From positions 62,001 to 126,000 of the forward strand of contig NZ_BMGY01000005.1 of the NCBI RefSeq assembly GCF_014640435.1: DNA of 64,000 nt, given 5' to 3'. The notes under the pieces were generated by a model, which saw nothing but the letters and a program-made list of their open reading frames with translations, had not been told where the DNA came from and did no database searches. The position numbers were made by a program, and so were the translations under genes. The DNA comes from Hymenobacter frigidus. GTDB lineage: Bacteria; Bacteroidota; Bacteroidia; Cytophagales; Hymenobacteraceae. The first letter of the stretch is position 1. The number at the start of each line of letters is the position of its first letter. This document shows positions 54,393 through 62,527 of the stretch, piece by piece.

Positions 54393-54409
54393 GTTGTTAA
54401 AGTTAAAAA

Positions 54410-55534
54410 TTAAACGTAGTTGTTCAACATTACGGGCATTACCAGCATCAGGATGCTTTCGTTATCGTCCGGCGTAGTGGGCATGAGCAAGCCGGCGCGG
54501 TTGGGTGTACTCAGTTCCAGGGTGATTTCCTCGGAGTCAATGTTCGAGAGCATTTCAAGCAGGAAGCGGGCGTTGAAACCGATTTCCATGTCCTCGCCGT
54601 CGTACTGGCAGGTGAGGGTTTCCTTGGCTTCGTTGCTGAAATCCAGGTCCTCGGCCGATACCACCAACTCGGAGCCGGCCAAGCGCAGGCGCACTTGGTG
54701 GGTGGTCTTGTTGGAGTAGATGCTGATACGGCGCACCGAATTCAACAGCTCGGCGCGGTTGATAATGAGCTTATTGGGGTTGCTCACCGGAATCACGTTC
54801 TCGTAGTCCGGGTAGCGCTCGTCAATCAGGCGGCACACGAGGCGCATCTGGTTGAAGCTGAAGTAAGCGTTGCTCTGGTTGAACTCGATTTTTACCGGCG
54901 TAGCCTCGGAGGGCAGCGTGCCTTTCAGCAGGTTGAAGGCTTTGCGTGGGATGATGAGGTTGGCGGTTTGGCCGGCGCCCACGTCCTGGCGGCGGTAGCG
55001 CAGCAAGCGGTGCCCATCGGTAGCCACGAAGGTCACTTGGTTATCAGCCAGCTGTACCAGAATGCCGGTCATGGCCGGGCGCAGCTCGTCGGTGCTCACC
55101 GCGAAGATGGTTTTGTTGATGGCCCGCGCCAGCGACGACGACGGCATCTCAATTGGCGAAGAACCCTTCACCACTGGCACGCGGGGAAAGTCGGCGGCGT
55201 TCTCGCCGGCCAACTTGTAGCGCCCGTTGGCCGAGCTGATTTCGATGGTGTACGTTTCCTCGTCCAGCGTGAAAGTCACGGGCTGGTCGGGCAGATTCTT
55301 CAGGGTATCGAGCAGGATGCGGGCCGGCGCGGCGATGCGGCCAGTGTCGCGGGCCTCCACGGGCAGCTCAGTAATCATGCTGGTCTCCAGGTCGGAGGCC
55401 GTGATGGTGAGCTTGCCGGCCTCAATCTCAAAGAGAAAGTTCTCCAGAATGGGCACCACAGGGTTGTTCGTAACCACGCCGTTGATGCTTTGCAGCTGCT
55501 TGAGCAGCGCGGAGGAGGAGACAATGAATTTCAT
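54410..55534 (-). CDS. dnaN: DNA polymerase III beta sliding clamp
   Basis: Processivity clamp of 374 residues in three similar domains: MKFIVSSSALLKQLQSINGV, DFPRVPVVKGSSPIEMPSSS, and FNARFLLEMLSNIDSEEITL. The C-terminal LVMPVMLNNYV resembles the family's conserved M-P terminus (MPM variants). Starts at ATG 55534, 33 bases downstream of a TATCTTTG box. Confidence 0.96.
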   Translation of the reverse strand: MKFIVSSSALLKQLQSINGVVTNNPVVPILENFLFEIEAGKLTITASDLETSMITELPVEARDTGRIAAPARILLDTLKNLPDQPVTFTLDEETYTIEISSANGRYKLAGENAADFPRVPVVKGSSPIEMPSSSLARAINKTIFAVSTDELRPAMTGILVQLADNQVTFVATDGHRLLRYRRQDVGAGQTANLIIPRKAFNLLKGTLPSEATPVKIEFNQSNAYFSFNQMRLVCRLIDERYPDYENVIPVSNPNKLIINRAELLNSVRRISIYSNKTTHQVRLRLAGSELVVSAEDLDFSNEAKETLTCQYDGEDMEIGFNARFLLEMLSNIDSEEITLELSTPNRAGLLMPTTPDDNESILMLVMPVMLNNYV

Positions 55535-55566
55535 GGTGCGAGGCTAGGGCTAGGAATAAGGGAGGG

Positions 55567-55574
55567 CAAAGATA
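55567..55574 (-). promoter_or_regulatory. TAnnTTTG promoter box for dnaN
   Basis: TATCTTTG on the minus strand, 32 bases upstream of the dnaN ATG. Confidence 0.7.
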
Positions 55575-55685
55575 CGGGGTGGGGTTGGGCTTTGGAAGGG
55601 CGGGCGGGATTTGTGAACGGCTACTCCGGCAATGCCGTTTCTTTGAGGATAGGATGTACATTTAATAGACTAAACCACATGCACC

Positions 55686-55865
55686 ATGACTAAAGAAGAA
55701 GTAATTGAGGCAATGAATACATTGCCCGAAAAGTTTGACCTTGATGCCTTGGTTGAGCGCCTTATCTATGTTGAGAAAGTTGAAGAAGGCTTTGCGGCAA
55801 TCGAGCGCGGAGAATCCAAGACGCACGAAGAAGTGAAGGAGTTGGTAAAGTCATGGCGCAAATAA
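55686..55865 (+). CDS. Antitoxin of a ParE/RelE-type module
   Basis: 59 codons starting ATG at 55686: MTKEEVIEAMNTLPEKF, then DLDALVERLIYVEKVEEGFA and a lysine/glutamate-rich end HEEVKELVKSWRK. The family is not determined from so short a protein, but acidic short helical antitoxins of this size precede ParE-like toxins. It overlaps the toxin start by 13 bases, and the pair is more AT-rich than the surrounding genes. Confidence 0.78.
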   Translation: MTKEEVIEAMNTLPEKFDLDALVERLIYVEKVEEGFAAIERGESKTHEEVKELVKSWRK

Positions 55866-56146
55866 TCTGGTCGAATCCGGCAATCGAGGATTTGCACCAG
55901 TTGCGCGAATTTTATTCGCAGTTCTCCGAAGGCTATGCTGACCGGCTTATTGATAAGCTGATTGCGCGGGCGGATATTCTGATAAACTTCCCGCAGAGTG
56001 GCCGGATGGCCCCGCAGTTCAAGGACGGATTTACGCGAGAGTTGGTAAGTGGCGATTACAGTATTATTTACCGCATTCAGGATGCTGATACGGTTACTAT
56101 CTCTCGGATTCAGAATAATTCGAAGCCGCTTACGAGGCTGAATTAA
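55853..56146 (+). CDS. ParE/RelE-family toxin
   Basis: 97 residues with the RelE/ParE fold pattern: MAQIIWSNPAIEDLHQLREF, INFPQSGRMAPQF with the family basic/aromatic arrangement, and GDYSIIYRIQDADTVTISRI near the C-terminus. ParE members poison gyrase and RelE members cut mRNA; the sequence alone does not decide. Its stop codon TAA (56144-56146) shares bases with the stop of the convergent small gene. The two genes make a complete type II module. Confidence 0.88.
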   Translation: MAQIIWSNPAIEDLHQLREFYSQFSEGYADRLIDKLIARADILINFPQSGRMAPQFKDGFTRELVSGDYSIIYRIQDADTVTISRIQNNSKPLTRLN

Positions 56147-56403
56147 CCGCGCATCCAGCTCATAATTGGCGTTACGATTGCAAGAATTACCAGGCCTGCC
56201 ATTGCCAAGGCTAGGAGTGCAGCTATTGTATTCAATATGATGACTTGGCCGACGTTGGCGTAGCTATTTTCATATTTACTCGCCAACTCCCTTTGCACGC
56301 GCACTTTATTCCGGTAACGGAGAAATAAATATGCAAAGCCAATTGGTGCGAGCAGTAAAAAGGCAAGGACTTCCCCGAAGATGGCGCTGAATATTTCTTC
56401 CAT
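56143..56403 (-). CDS. Small two-helix membrane protein
   Basis: 86 residues with two membrane helices (GEVLAFLLLAPIGFAYLFL and AALLALAMAGLVILAIVTPI) and a short basic stretch between. ATG at 56403 is preferred; the frame is open upstream into the gldG end, which I reject. The stop TAA and the toxin stop share the palindrome TTAA at 56143-56146. Function unknown. Confidence 0.62.
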   Translation of the reverse strand: MEEIFSAIFGEVLAFLLLAPIGFAYLFLRYRNKVRVQRELASKYENSYANVGQVIILNTIAALLALAMAGLVILAIVTPIMSWMRG

Positions 56404-56446
56404 GAGGTGCGGAATGCAAGCCGGGTAGGTAAATGGAGCTACTGAG

Positions 56447-58177
56447 TTACCCGCCAAACCCCGCATACCGCCGCTTGCGCCGCCACGCCCGCACGGCCCC
56501 GAAAGCCCCCAGCAGCACCAGCGGCGCACCGAGGTTCAGCAGCTGCCAGCTGCGGCGCTGTTCGGCCAGTTTCACTTTGTCGAGGGGGCGGAGGGTGATT
56601 TGTTTGCCGCGCACGGCGATGAGGCCGGTTTCGTCGAGCAGGTAGTCGGTGGCGTTCAGCACCAGCTCGCGGTTGGCGAATTCGGTGTTGGCGAGGCGGT
56701 CGAAGCCCAGGCGGTAGGGGTTGCCGGTTTTGGGGTCGATTTCAGAGCGGATAAAGTCGCCATCGGCCATTACTAGGACTTTGCTGGGCTTGGCGTTGGC
56801 CGGCTTCTCGGGTTGGAACTGCAGGGTGCCTGGCCGGGCGCGGTTGGCAAAGAGTGAGCTAAACTGGCCTTCGAGCAGGTAGCCCACCGGCTGGAAACCC
56901 TTCTGGTAAAGCTTGGGATTGGGTTCGAGGCGGGCGTCGTTGAAGTTGATGGGTACTGGGGCGGGCAGCACGCGGGTGTAGCGCGAGGTGCTGAGCAGTG
57001 CGGTTTTGCGGATGCCGGTGGCCTTCACCGTGTCGAGGTTGCCGGTGAATTTGAGGTACACCGCGTCGAGGTTGCGGGTGATGGGGTGCGGGCTGAACTT
57101 GTTGATGAGCGGGTAGAGCTGCCAGGGCATGGGCTCGATTTTGGGCTTGTTGCCGTCCATGCCGGTCACGAGCGGGATTTGGCCGCTGTTCAGGTCGAGG
57201 AGCAGGTTCTGGTTTAGGCGCAGGCCGTATTTGAAGAACAGGTCGTCGAGGTTGAGGTCATAAGGCGTGGCCAGCGCCACGCCGTTGCGGGTCACGCTGT
57301 CGAGGTCCACGCGCAGGGCATCGACGAAGAATAAGGCTCGGCCGCCCTGGGTGATGAACTGGTCGAGCTTGAACTTGTCGTCTTCGGAATAGGGCGTTTT
57401 GGGCTGGGCCACCACGATGGCATCGAGCGCGCTCAGGTCTTTTACTTTGCTGAGCGTGACGCGGAATACGTCGTACTGCTGCTGCCAGCTGCCCAGCATG
57501 TCACCGGCCTGCACGTTGGTCAGCTCGCCGTGGCCTTCCACCACGCCAATGCGCTTGCGCAGGGCCGGTACCAGCGTGCGGATGGTGCTGGCCAGCTCGT
57601 ACTCCAGGCCTTCGATGCTCTGGTTGAGGCGCACGTCGGCCGGGGCGGCTTGGTTGCCGCGCAGTAATAGCACGGGTTTGTCGACCGCGCCCACGCTCAC
57701 TACGGCGTAGGGAAAGATGATTTTCTCGACGCGCTTGCCATTTTCGGTAGCGCCGAGGTTGGTGGGTTTTAGCCCTTTTTTGAAGAGGGATTGATAAAAC
57801 TGGTTGCGGGCGGCTTCGGTGCTGCCCGCGCTGGGGTCGATAAAAATGTAGTTCAGGTTGGCCCCGCCGTATACCTGAAACTCGGTCAGGGTTTCGCGCA
57901 CGCCCTGCTCCAGGCGGCGGAAGGCAGGCGGGAAATCACCCGTGAGGTACACCGTGACCGTGACCGGCTGTTTGAGGTCGCGCAGCAGCTTCTTGGTCGC
58001 ATCAGACATGGTGTAGCGCTTCTCCTCCGTCAAATCAAGCCGAAAGAAGAAGCGTTGGGCAATAAAATTGAACAGCAGCAGCCCGCCGAGAATAGCGGCA
58101 AAAGTGAGTAAGTCGCGCCGCTTGCGCGAGGCGGGCACGGGAACTTCAATTGGCGAATTAGTCAACGTATTTTCCAT
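56447..58177 (-). CDS. gldG: Gliding motility ABC component GldG
   Basis: 576-residue GldG-like protein: an N-terminal membrane helix (FAAILGGLLLFNFIAQRFF) followed by a long extracytoplasmic domain with VTVYLTGDFPPAFRRLEQGV, LVPALRKRIGVVEGHGEL and GGRALFFVDALRV, and a C-terminal membrane helix near LLNLGAPLVLLGAFGAVRA. In the Bacteroidota GldA, GldF and GldG form an ABC transporter needed for gliding. ATG at 58177 shares its A with the stop of gldF (TAATG), so translation is coupled; the frame's TTG at 58183 is not needed. Confidence 0.9.
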   Translation of the reverse strand: MENTLTNSPIEVPVPASRKRRDLLTFAAILGGLLLFNFIAQRFFFRLDLTEEKRYTMSDATKKLLRDLKQPVTVTVYLTGDFPPAFRRLEQGVRETLTEFQVYGGANLNYIFIDPSAGSTEAARNQFYQSLFKKGLKPTNLGATENGKRVEKIIFPYAVVSVGAVDKPVLLLRGNQAAPADVRLNQSIEGLEYELASTIRTLVPALRKRIGVVEGHGELTNVQAGDMLGSWQQQYDVFRVTLSKVKDLSALDAIVVAQPKTPYSEDDKFKLDQFITQGGRALFFVDALRVDLDSVTRNGVALATPYDLNLDDLFFKYGLRLNQNLLLDLNSGQIPLVTGMDGNKPKIEPMPWQLYPLINKFSPHPITRNLDAVYLKFTGNLDTVKATGIRKTALLSTSRYTRVLPAPVPINFNDARLEPNPKLYQKGFQPVGYLLEGQFSSLFANRARPGTLQFQPEKPANAKPSKVLVMADGDFIRSEIDPKTGNPYRLGFDRLANTEFANRELVLNATDYLLDETGLIAVRGKQITLRPLDKVKLAEQRRSWQLLNLGAPLVLLGAFGAVRAWRRKRRYAGFGG

Positions 58178-58902
58178 TACCAATTTCGGCTCCGTAATAC
58201 CAGGCGGGTTGCCTGCAAAGCAATGGCTACCACGCTGAAGAAATAAACTAGGTCCCGCGAGTCAACCAGGCCCTTGCTCAAGTCGCGGTAGTGCGCTGCG
58301 ATTCCCAATTGACTTACATAATAGGCCGAGCTGCCCTGCAGCACCGAAGCCAGCGAATCGAAACCCGAATAAATCAGAAAACACCCCACCACCGCGACCA
58401 GAAAGGCAATAATCTGGTCGCGCGTGAGGGCCGATGCCAGGATGCCGATGGCCGCGAACACCGCCGCCAGCAGCGCCAAACCTAAATAAGAACCCACCGT
58501 GGCGGCCGAATCAATATTTCCCTCCGGGCTGCCCAATTTGTACACCGAGAAGTAATAGAGCAACGTCGGAATTAAGGCCAGCAAAGCCAGTAATAAACAG
58601 GCTAAATATTTACCACCAATAATCTGTCCATCCGTCAGCGGACGGGTTAATAATAATTCAATTGTACCCGCCTTTTTTTCTTCCGCAAACGTGCGCATCG
58701 TGATGGCCGGAATCAGAAACAGGAATATCCAGGGAGCCAGCGAAAATAGCGTTTGTAAGTCGGCGTAGCCGTAATCGAGCACGCTGCTATCGGGGAAAAC
58801 CCAGACGAACAGGCCGGTTGCAATCAGAAAAACTCCCAGCACCACATAGGCGACGGGAGAATTTAGGAAAGCGTTAAATTCTTTTTGGAGGATTGTAAGC
58901 AT
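58177..58902 (-). CDS. gldF: Gliding motility ABC permease GldF
   Basis: Permease of 241 residues with about six membrane helices (VAYVVLGVFLIATGLFVWVF, LAPWIFLFLIPAITMRTFAE, LLALLALIPTLLYYFSVYKL) and the ABC-2 type loop EEKKAGTIELLLTRPL. It couples to gldG by a TAATG overlap. The element at 58911-59024 separates it from gldA. Confidence 0.93.
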   Translation of the reverse strand: MLTILQKEFNAFLNSPVAYVVLGVFLIATGLFVWVFPDSSVLDYGYADLQTLFSLAPWIFLFLIPAITMRTFAEEKKAGTIELLLTRPLTDGQIIGGKYLACLLLALLALIPTLLYYFSVYKLGSPEGNIDSAATVGSYLGLALLAAVFAAIGILASALTRDQIIAFLVAVVGCFLIYSGFDSLASVLQGSSAYYVSQLGIAAHYRDLSKGLVDSRDLVYFFSVVAIALQATRLVLRSRNW

Positions 58903-58910
58903 AGTATCTG

Positions 58911-59024
58911 AATGTCATGCTCATCTGGCGTCCGCGCAGCCGAAGCATTTCTACCGCGTGAATAATTAATTAGTATTGAGGTAGAGATGCTTCGACTGCG
59001 CGGATGTCAGATGAGCATGACGTT
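58911..59024. repeat. GTCATGCTCATCTGGCG inverted repeat between gldA and gldF
   Basis: 45-base arms (58911-58955 and 58980-59024) with five mismatches, all transitions. The left arm shares its first 20 bases GTCATGCTCATCTGGCGTCC with the copy at 61527, and a run of six T follows the right arm on the plus strand. It lies inside an otherwise tight operon, between the gldF start and gldA stop. Confidence 0.87.
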
Positions 59025-59052
59025 CTTTTTTGGTCGTTCTGTTTAATCGTTC

Positions 59053-59961
59053 TTACTTCGTCAGTTCCCCAAACACCTCTTCCAGGCTCTGGTGCTCCTG
59101 CCGCAGCCCCAGCAGTATCCAGCCTTCTTGCCCGGCCAGCCGCGACACGGCGGCGCGCACATCGGTGCCGGGCGCGGTGCGCAGCAGCACCGCGCCGTCG
59201 GGGGCGGCCTCTACGTGGCGCACGCCGGGCAGCTTGGCCAGCTTGGTCATTTCCACCGCGCCTTCAAACTCGGCGCGAACCACGGTTTCGCCGGCGGCGC
59301 GGGCCGCCAGCTCGGCCACGGGGCTGTCGGCCACCAGCTTGCCCCGGCTGATGATGAGCACGCGGGAACACAGGGCGGTGACTTCGGGCAGAATGTGAGT
59401 GCTGAAAATAACGGTTTTGTCTTCGCCCACTTCGCGGATGAGCTGGCGGATTTCCAGAATCTGGTTGGGGTCGAGGCCGGTGGTGGGCTCGTCGAGAATG
59501 AGCACGTCCGGGTCGTGGATGAGGGCCTGGGCCAGGCCCACGCGCTGCCGATAGCCCTTGCTGAGCGCGCCGATTTGTTTGTTCTGCTCGCGGCTCAGGC
59601 CCACGCGGCGCACCAGCTCGGCCACGCGGGTGCGCAGGCCGGAGCCCCGCAGCCCGTGCACCGAGCCGATGAATTCGAGGTACTCGTGCACGTACATATC
59701 GAGGTAGAGCGGGTTGTGCTCGGGCAGGTAGCCCACGTGCCGACGCACTTCCAGGCTATTGGCCAGCACGTCGTAGCCCGCCACGCGCACGGTGCCCGCG
59801 GTGGGAGGGAGGTAGCCGGTGGCAATCTTCATGGTGGTGCTTTTGCCCGCGCCGTTCGGCCCGAGGAAACCCACGATTTCGCCCTTGCCCGCCGTGAAGC
59901 TGATGTTGTCCACGGCGTTTTGAGTGCCGTAGGTTTTGGTCAAGTGCTCAATTTCTACCAT
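59053..59961 (-). CDS. gldA: Gliding motility ABC ATPase GldA
   Basis: ATPase of 302 residues with intact Walker A GPNGAGKSTTMKIATGYL, signature LSKGYRQRVGLAQAL, Walker B VLILDEPTTGLDPNQ and H-loop STHILPEV. The C-terminal ~80 residues form the extra domain found in GldA and related DUF4162-type ATPases. One base separates its ATG from the upstream SDR stop, so the order SDR-gldA-gldF-gldG reads as an operon with a repeat inserted. Confidence 0.93.
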   Translation of the reverse strand: MVEIEHLTKTYGTQNAVDNISFTAGKGEIVGFLGPNGAGKSTTMKIATGYLPPTAGTVRVAGYDVLANSLEVRRHVGYLPEHNPLYLDMYVHEYLEFIGSVHGLRGSGLRTRVAELVRRVGLSREQNKQIGALSKGYRQRVGLAQALIHDPDVLILDEPTTGLDPNQILEIRQLIREVGEDKTVIFSTHILPEVTALCSRVLIISRGKLVADSPVAELAARAAGETVVRAEFEGAVEMTKLAKLPGVRHVEAAPDGAVLLRTAPGTDVRAAVSRLAGQEGWILLGLRQEHQSLEEVFGELTK

Positions 59962-59962
59962 A

Positions 59963-60655
59963 TTATTTGACCTGCGCCGGACGTAACTGAATTTCGGAAA
60001 TCATGGTCGTGTCCGGGGCTTCGATGGCGTGCACGATGGCCTCGGCCACAGATTCAGGTGTCATTTTATACGGGTCAGGTTCAGCGCCTGGCTCGTTGCC
60101 ATTGAAGTTGGTTTCGACGGAGCCGGGCATGACGCAGGTAACCCGAATACCGGCTGGCCGCACTTCTTTAAATAAAGCATCGGAAAAGCCGCGCACCGCG
60201 AACTTCGTGGCGCAGTAGCCCGCCATGCCGGCCGTGCCCGCCGTGCCCGCCAGCGAAGCCACGTTGATGATGTGGCCCAGCTGCTGCTTTTTCATCTGGG
60301 GCAGCACGGCACGGGTGCAGAGGAAGGTGCCCAGCACATTGGTGTCGAACATCGTTTTCCAATCGTCGACTTTGAAGCCGTCAATATCACCCATTATGCC
60401 TAGGCCGGCGTTGTTCACCAGCACGTGAATTTCGGGACCTAGCTCACGCTGGGTATTGGTGAAAGCTTCGGTAATGGAATGCTCGTCCTGCACATCACAT
60501 TCGAAGAACTGAAACCGGTCGTGGGTTAAGCCCTCGGGGGCGGTGCGGGCCCAGCCGGCCACGGCGGCCCCACGCTCGAGCAGCGCTTCGACGGTGGCGC
60601 GGCCAATTCCTTTGCTTGCGCCGGTCACGATGGCAACTTTACGGGTGAGGTCCAT
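59963..60655 (-). CDS. SDR-family oxidoreductase
   Basis: 230-residue classical short-chain dehydrogenase: cofactor motif VTGASKGIGRATVEAL, VLVNNAGLGIMG, catalytic serine in NVASLAGT and YxxxK in YCATKFAV. Substrate unknown. It is the first gene of the gldA-gldF-gldG operon, with 1 base to gldA. Its ATG is only 22 bases from that of the divergent DUF2807 gene. Confidence 0.92.
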   Translation of the reverse strand: MDLTRKVAIVTGASKGIGRATVEALLERGAAVAGWARTAPEGLTHDRFQFFECDVQDEHSITEAFTNTQRELGPEIHVLVNNAGLGIMGDIDGFKVDDWKTMFDTNVLGTFLCTRAVLPQMKKQQLGHIINVASLAGTAGTAGMAGYCATKFAVRGFSDALFKEVRPAGIRVTCVMPGSVETNFNGNEPGAEPDPYKMTPESVAEAIVHAIEAPDTTMISEIQLRPAQVK

Positions 60656-60656
60656 T

Positions 60657-60664
60657 TATCTTTG
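60657..60664 (+). promoter_or_regulatory. TAnnTTTG promoter box for the DUF2807 gene
   Basis: TATCTTTG on the plus strand, 13 bases before the ATG at 60678 and immediately beside the divergent SDR start at 60655. Confidence 0.7.
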
Positions 60665-60677
60665 GGAAAAGTAAGGA

Positions 60678-61481
60678 ATGCAAATGCGCTATACGAGTTT
60701 GCGGCCGCAAGTTAGCGGCCTGGGGTGGTTTGGGGGGCGGCATGCGCTGGCCCGCGCCGGTGCAGTAGTGGCCCTACTGGCCGGAATGACGGCCTGCGGT
60801 CCCGGCCACGGGGCTGATTGCCTGAAAAGCACTGGTGCAATTGTTACCCATCGGCGCGAGGTTGCCGCCGGCCTGGTCACCGTAACAGCCTACGATAACG
60901 TGGACCTGCGCCTCGTGCAAGATACCCAGACCTACGCCGAAGTGCGGGCCGGCGAAAGCCTGATTGACAACATCACCTTCACCCGCAACGGCAACAGCCT
61001 TGAAATTGCCAACACCAGCCGTTGCAACTGGGCCCGCAGCTACGACACGCCCCGGGAAGTGACGTTGCACGTGCCGCGCATGACCAACGTGTTTTTGCGC
61101 GGGCAGGGAAATATCAGCACCGTTGGCCAGTTCCGGCAAGACACCATTTTTTTTCACTTAATCGGAGCCGGTGACTACGACCTCAACGTGCAGGCCCGCC
61201 AGCTGTTCCTGGACCAGTACGAGCTGGGCGATATTAACGTAAGGGGCTCAGCCGAAGAAATGAACTTCACGCTGGGCGGCTCCGGCCGGCTGTTCGCGCA
61301 AGGGTTGGCCTTGCGCCGCTGCTACTTCACCATGACGCGCGACAGCGACGGCAACGCCCGCGTGCGCGCCACTGATGCCGTGGCCGGCACCGTGGCCGGT
61401 AATGGCACCCTGTACTACGGCGGCCCACCGGCCTTCACGGATATCCGCGTGACGGGTAAAGGCGGTAAGAAGGCCGAATAG
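60678..61481 (+). CDS. DUF2807 putative lipoprotein
   Basis: 267 residues. The N-terminus is a weak lipoprotein signal (AGAVVALLAGMTAC). The body is the DUF2807 (GIN) beta-solenoid: DNVDLRLVQDTQTYAEVRAG, LHVPRMTNVFLRGQGNISTV, FFHLIGAGDYDLNVQARQLF, and repeating VRATDAVAGTVAGNGTLYYG. Such proteins are exported and probably bind surface ligands, function not settled. Single gene, then a perfect inverted repeat before the convergent SDR gene. Confidence 0.9.
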   Translation: MQMRYTSLRPQVSGLGWFGGRHALARAGAVVALLAGMTACGPGHGADCLKSTGAIVTHRREVAAGLVTVTAYDNVDLRLVQDTQTYAEVRAGESLIDNITFTRNGNSLEIANTSRCNWARSYDTPREVTLHVPRMTNVFLRGQGNISTVGQFRQDTIFFHLIGAGDYDLNVQARQLFLDQYELGDINVRGSAEEMNFTLGGSGRLFAQGLALRRCYFTMTRDSDGNARVRATDAVAGTVAGNGTLYYGGPPAFTDIRVTGKGGKKAE

Positions 61482-61526
61482 ATTAAAGACTTGTTCCGTA
61501 ACAGGAAACACTGAGAAAAATTAGCG

Positions 61527-61628
61527 GTCATGCTCATCTGGCGTCCGCTTGTCGAAGCATCTCTACCGAACGACACCCAAACGATGCGGTAGAGATGCTT
61601 CGACAAGCGGACGCCAGATGAGCATGAC
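61527..61628. repeat. Perfect 42-bp GTCATGCTCATCTGGCG inverted repeat
   Basis: Arms 61527-61568 and 61587-61628 are perfect complements with an 18-base loop. The arm reads GTCATGCTCATCTGGCGTCC then GCTTGTCGAAGCATCTCTAC. It lies between the convergent DUF2807 and SDR genes. A further partial GTCATGCTGCGC half-copy follows near 61675. Confidence 0.9.
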
Positions 61629-61701
61629 GTTCCATACATACGCTTGCTGATTCAGGAACAAGTAGTAGCGACTGTCATGCTGCGCTCCACATCGCAGAAT
61701 A

Positions 61702-62427
61702 TTACCCCAAATCCCCCAGCTGCGGGCGAATCAGCAGTTCCTCGACCACGGCGTGGGGCGACAGCGAGAAAGCTGAAAATATAGCTTCTGCTACGTCTGC
61801 GGCTTGCACGAACCGCTCGGGGGGTAAGTCTACGCCGGCCCAGCTAGCCGTGAGGGTGGGGCCGGGCAGCACGGCGGTCACGCGCACGCCGCTGGGCTTC
61901 AGCTCTTCGCGCAGGTTTTTGTTGAAGCCCAGCAGCGCGTGCTTCGCAATGCCGTAGGACCCGCCGTTGGGGTAAGCCATGATGCTGGCCGTAGAGCAAA
62001 TATTGAAGATGTGGCCCCGGCCGCGGGCAATAATGCCGGGCAGCAGCGGCAAGGTCACGTCGTAGGCACTGAGCAGGTTCACGGCCAGCATCTGGCGCAG
62101 CTGCGAGCCATCGAGGGGTTCGTCCTGCAGGCGGCCGGGCACGAAAGCTCCGGCGTTGTTCACCAGCACCTCAATGGGCAAACCCAAGGCCAGCACGAAA
62201 GCTGCGAAACGGGCGCAGTCTGCGGGGAGGCTGAGGTCGGCGGGCAGGGTGTGCAGCACGGCTCCGGGAACATCGACGGCCAGGGCGGTTGTGAGGGCGG
62301 CCAAGTCGGGGGCCGAGCGGGCGCAGGTGACGACGGGGTAGCCGGCGCGGATAAACCGCGCCACTACGGCCTGACCGATACCTTTGCTGCCGCCGGTCAC
62401 GACAATTAAATTTTCGTTGGTTTGCAC
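61702..62427 (-). CDS. SDR-family oxidoreductase
   Basis: 241-residue short-chain dehydrogenase: VVTGGSKGIGQAVVARFIRA, VLVNNAGAFVPG, catalytic serine in NICSTASIM and YxxxK in YGIAKHAL. Starts at GTG 62427. Substrate unknown. Distinct from the SDR at 59963. Single gene, divergent from mlaE. Confidence 0.9.
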   Translation of the reverse strand: MQTNENLIVVTGGSKGIGQAVVARFIRAGYPVVTCARSAPDLAALTTALAVDVPGAVLHTLPADLSLPADCARFAAFVLALGLPIEVLVNNAGAFVPGRLQDEPLDGSQLRQMLAVNLLSAYDVTLPLLPGIIARGRGHIFNICSTASIMAYPNGGSYGIAKHALLGFNKNLREELKPSGVRVTAVLPGPTLTASWAGVDLPPERFVQAADVAEAIFSAFSLSPHAVVEELLIRPQLGDLG

Positions 62428-62527
62428 TGTATTTGCGTGATTTTACGTAAGGTGGCGGGTTGCCTACTTTGTTGCCGGAACCAACACCATTGCCAACTTA
62501 CGGTTTTTATTCTTTTAGTTATTTTCC

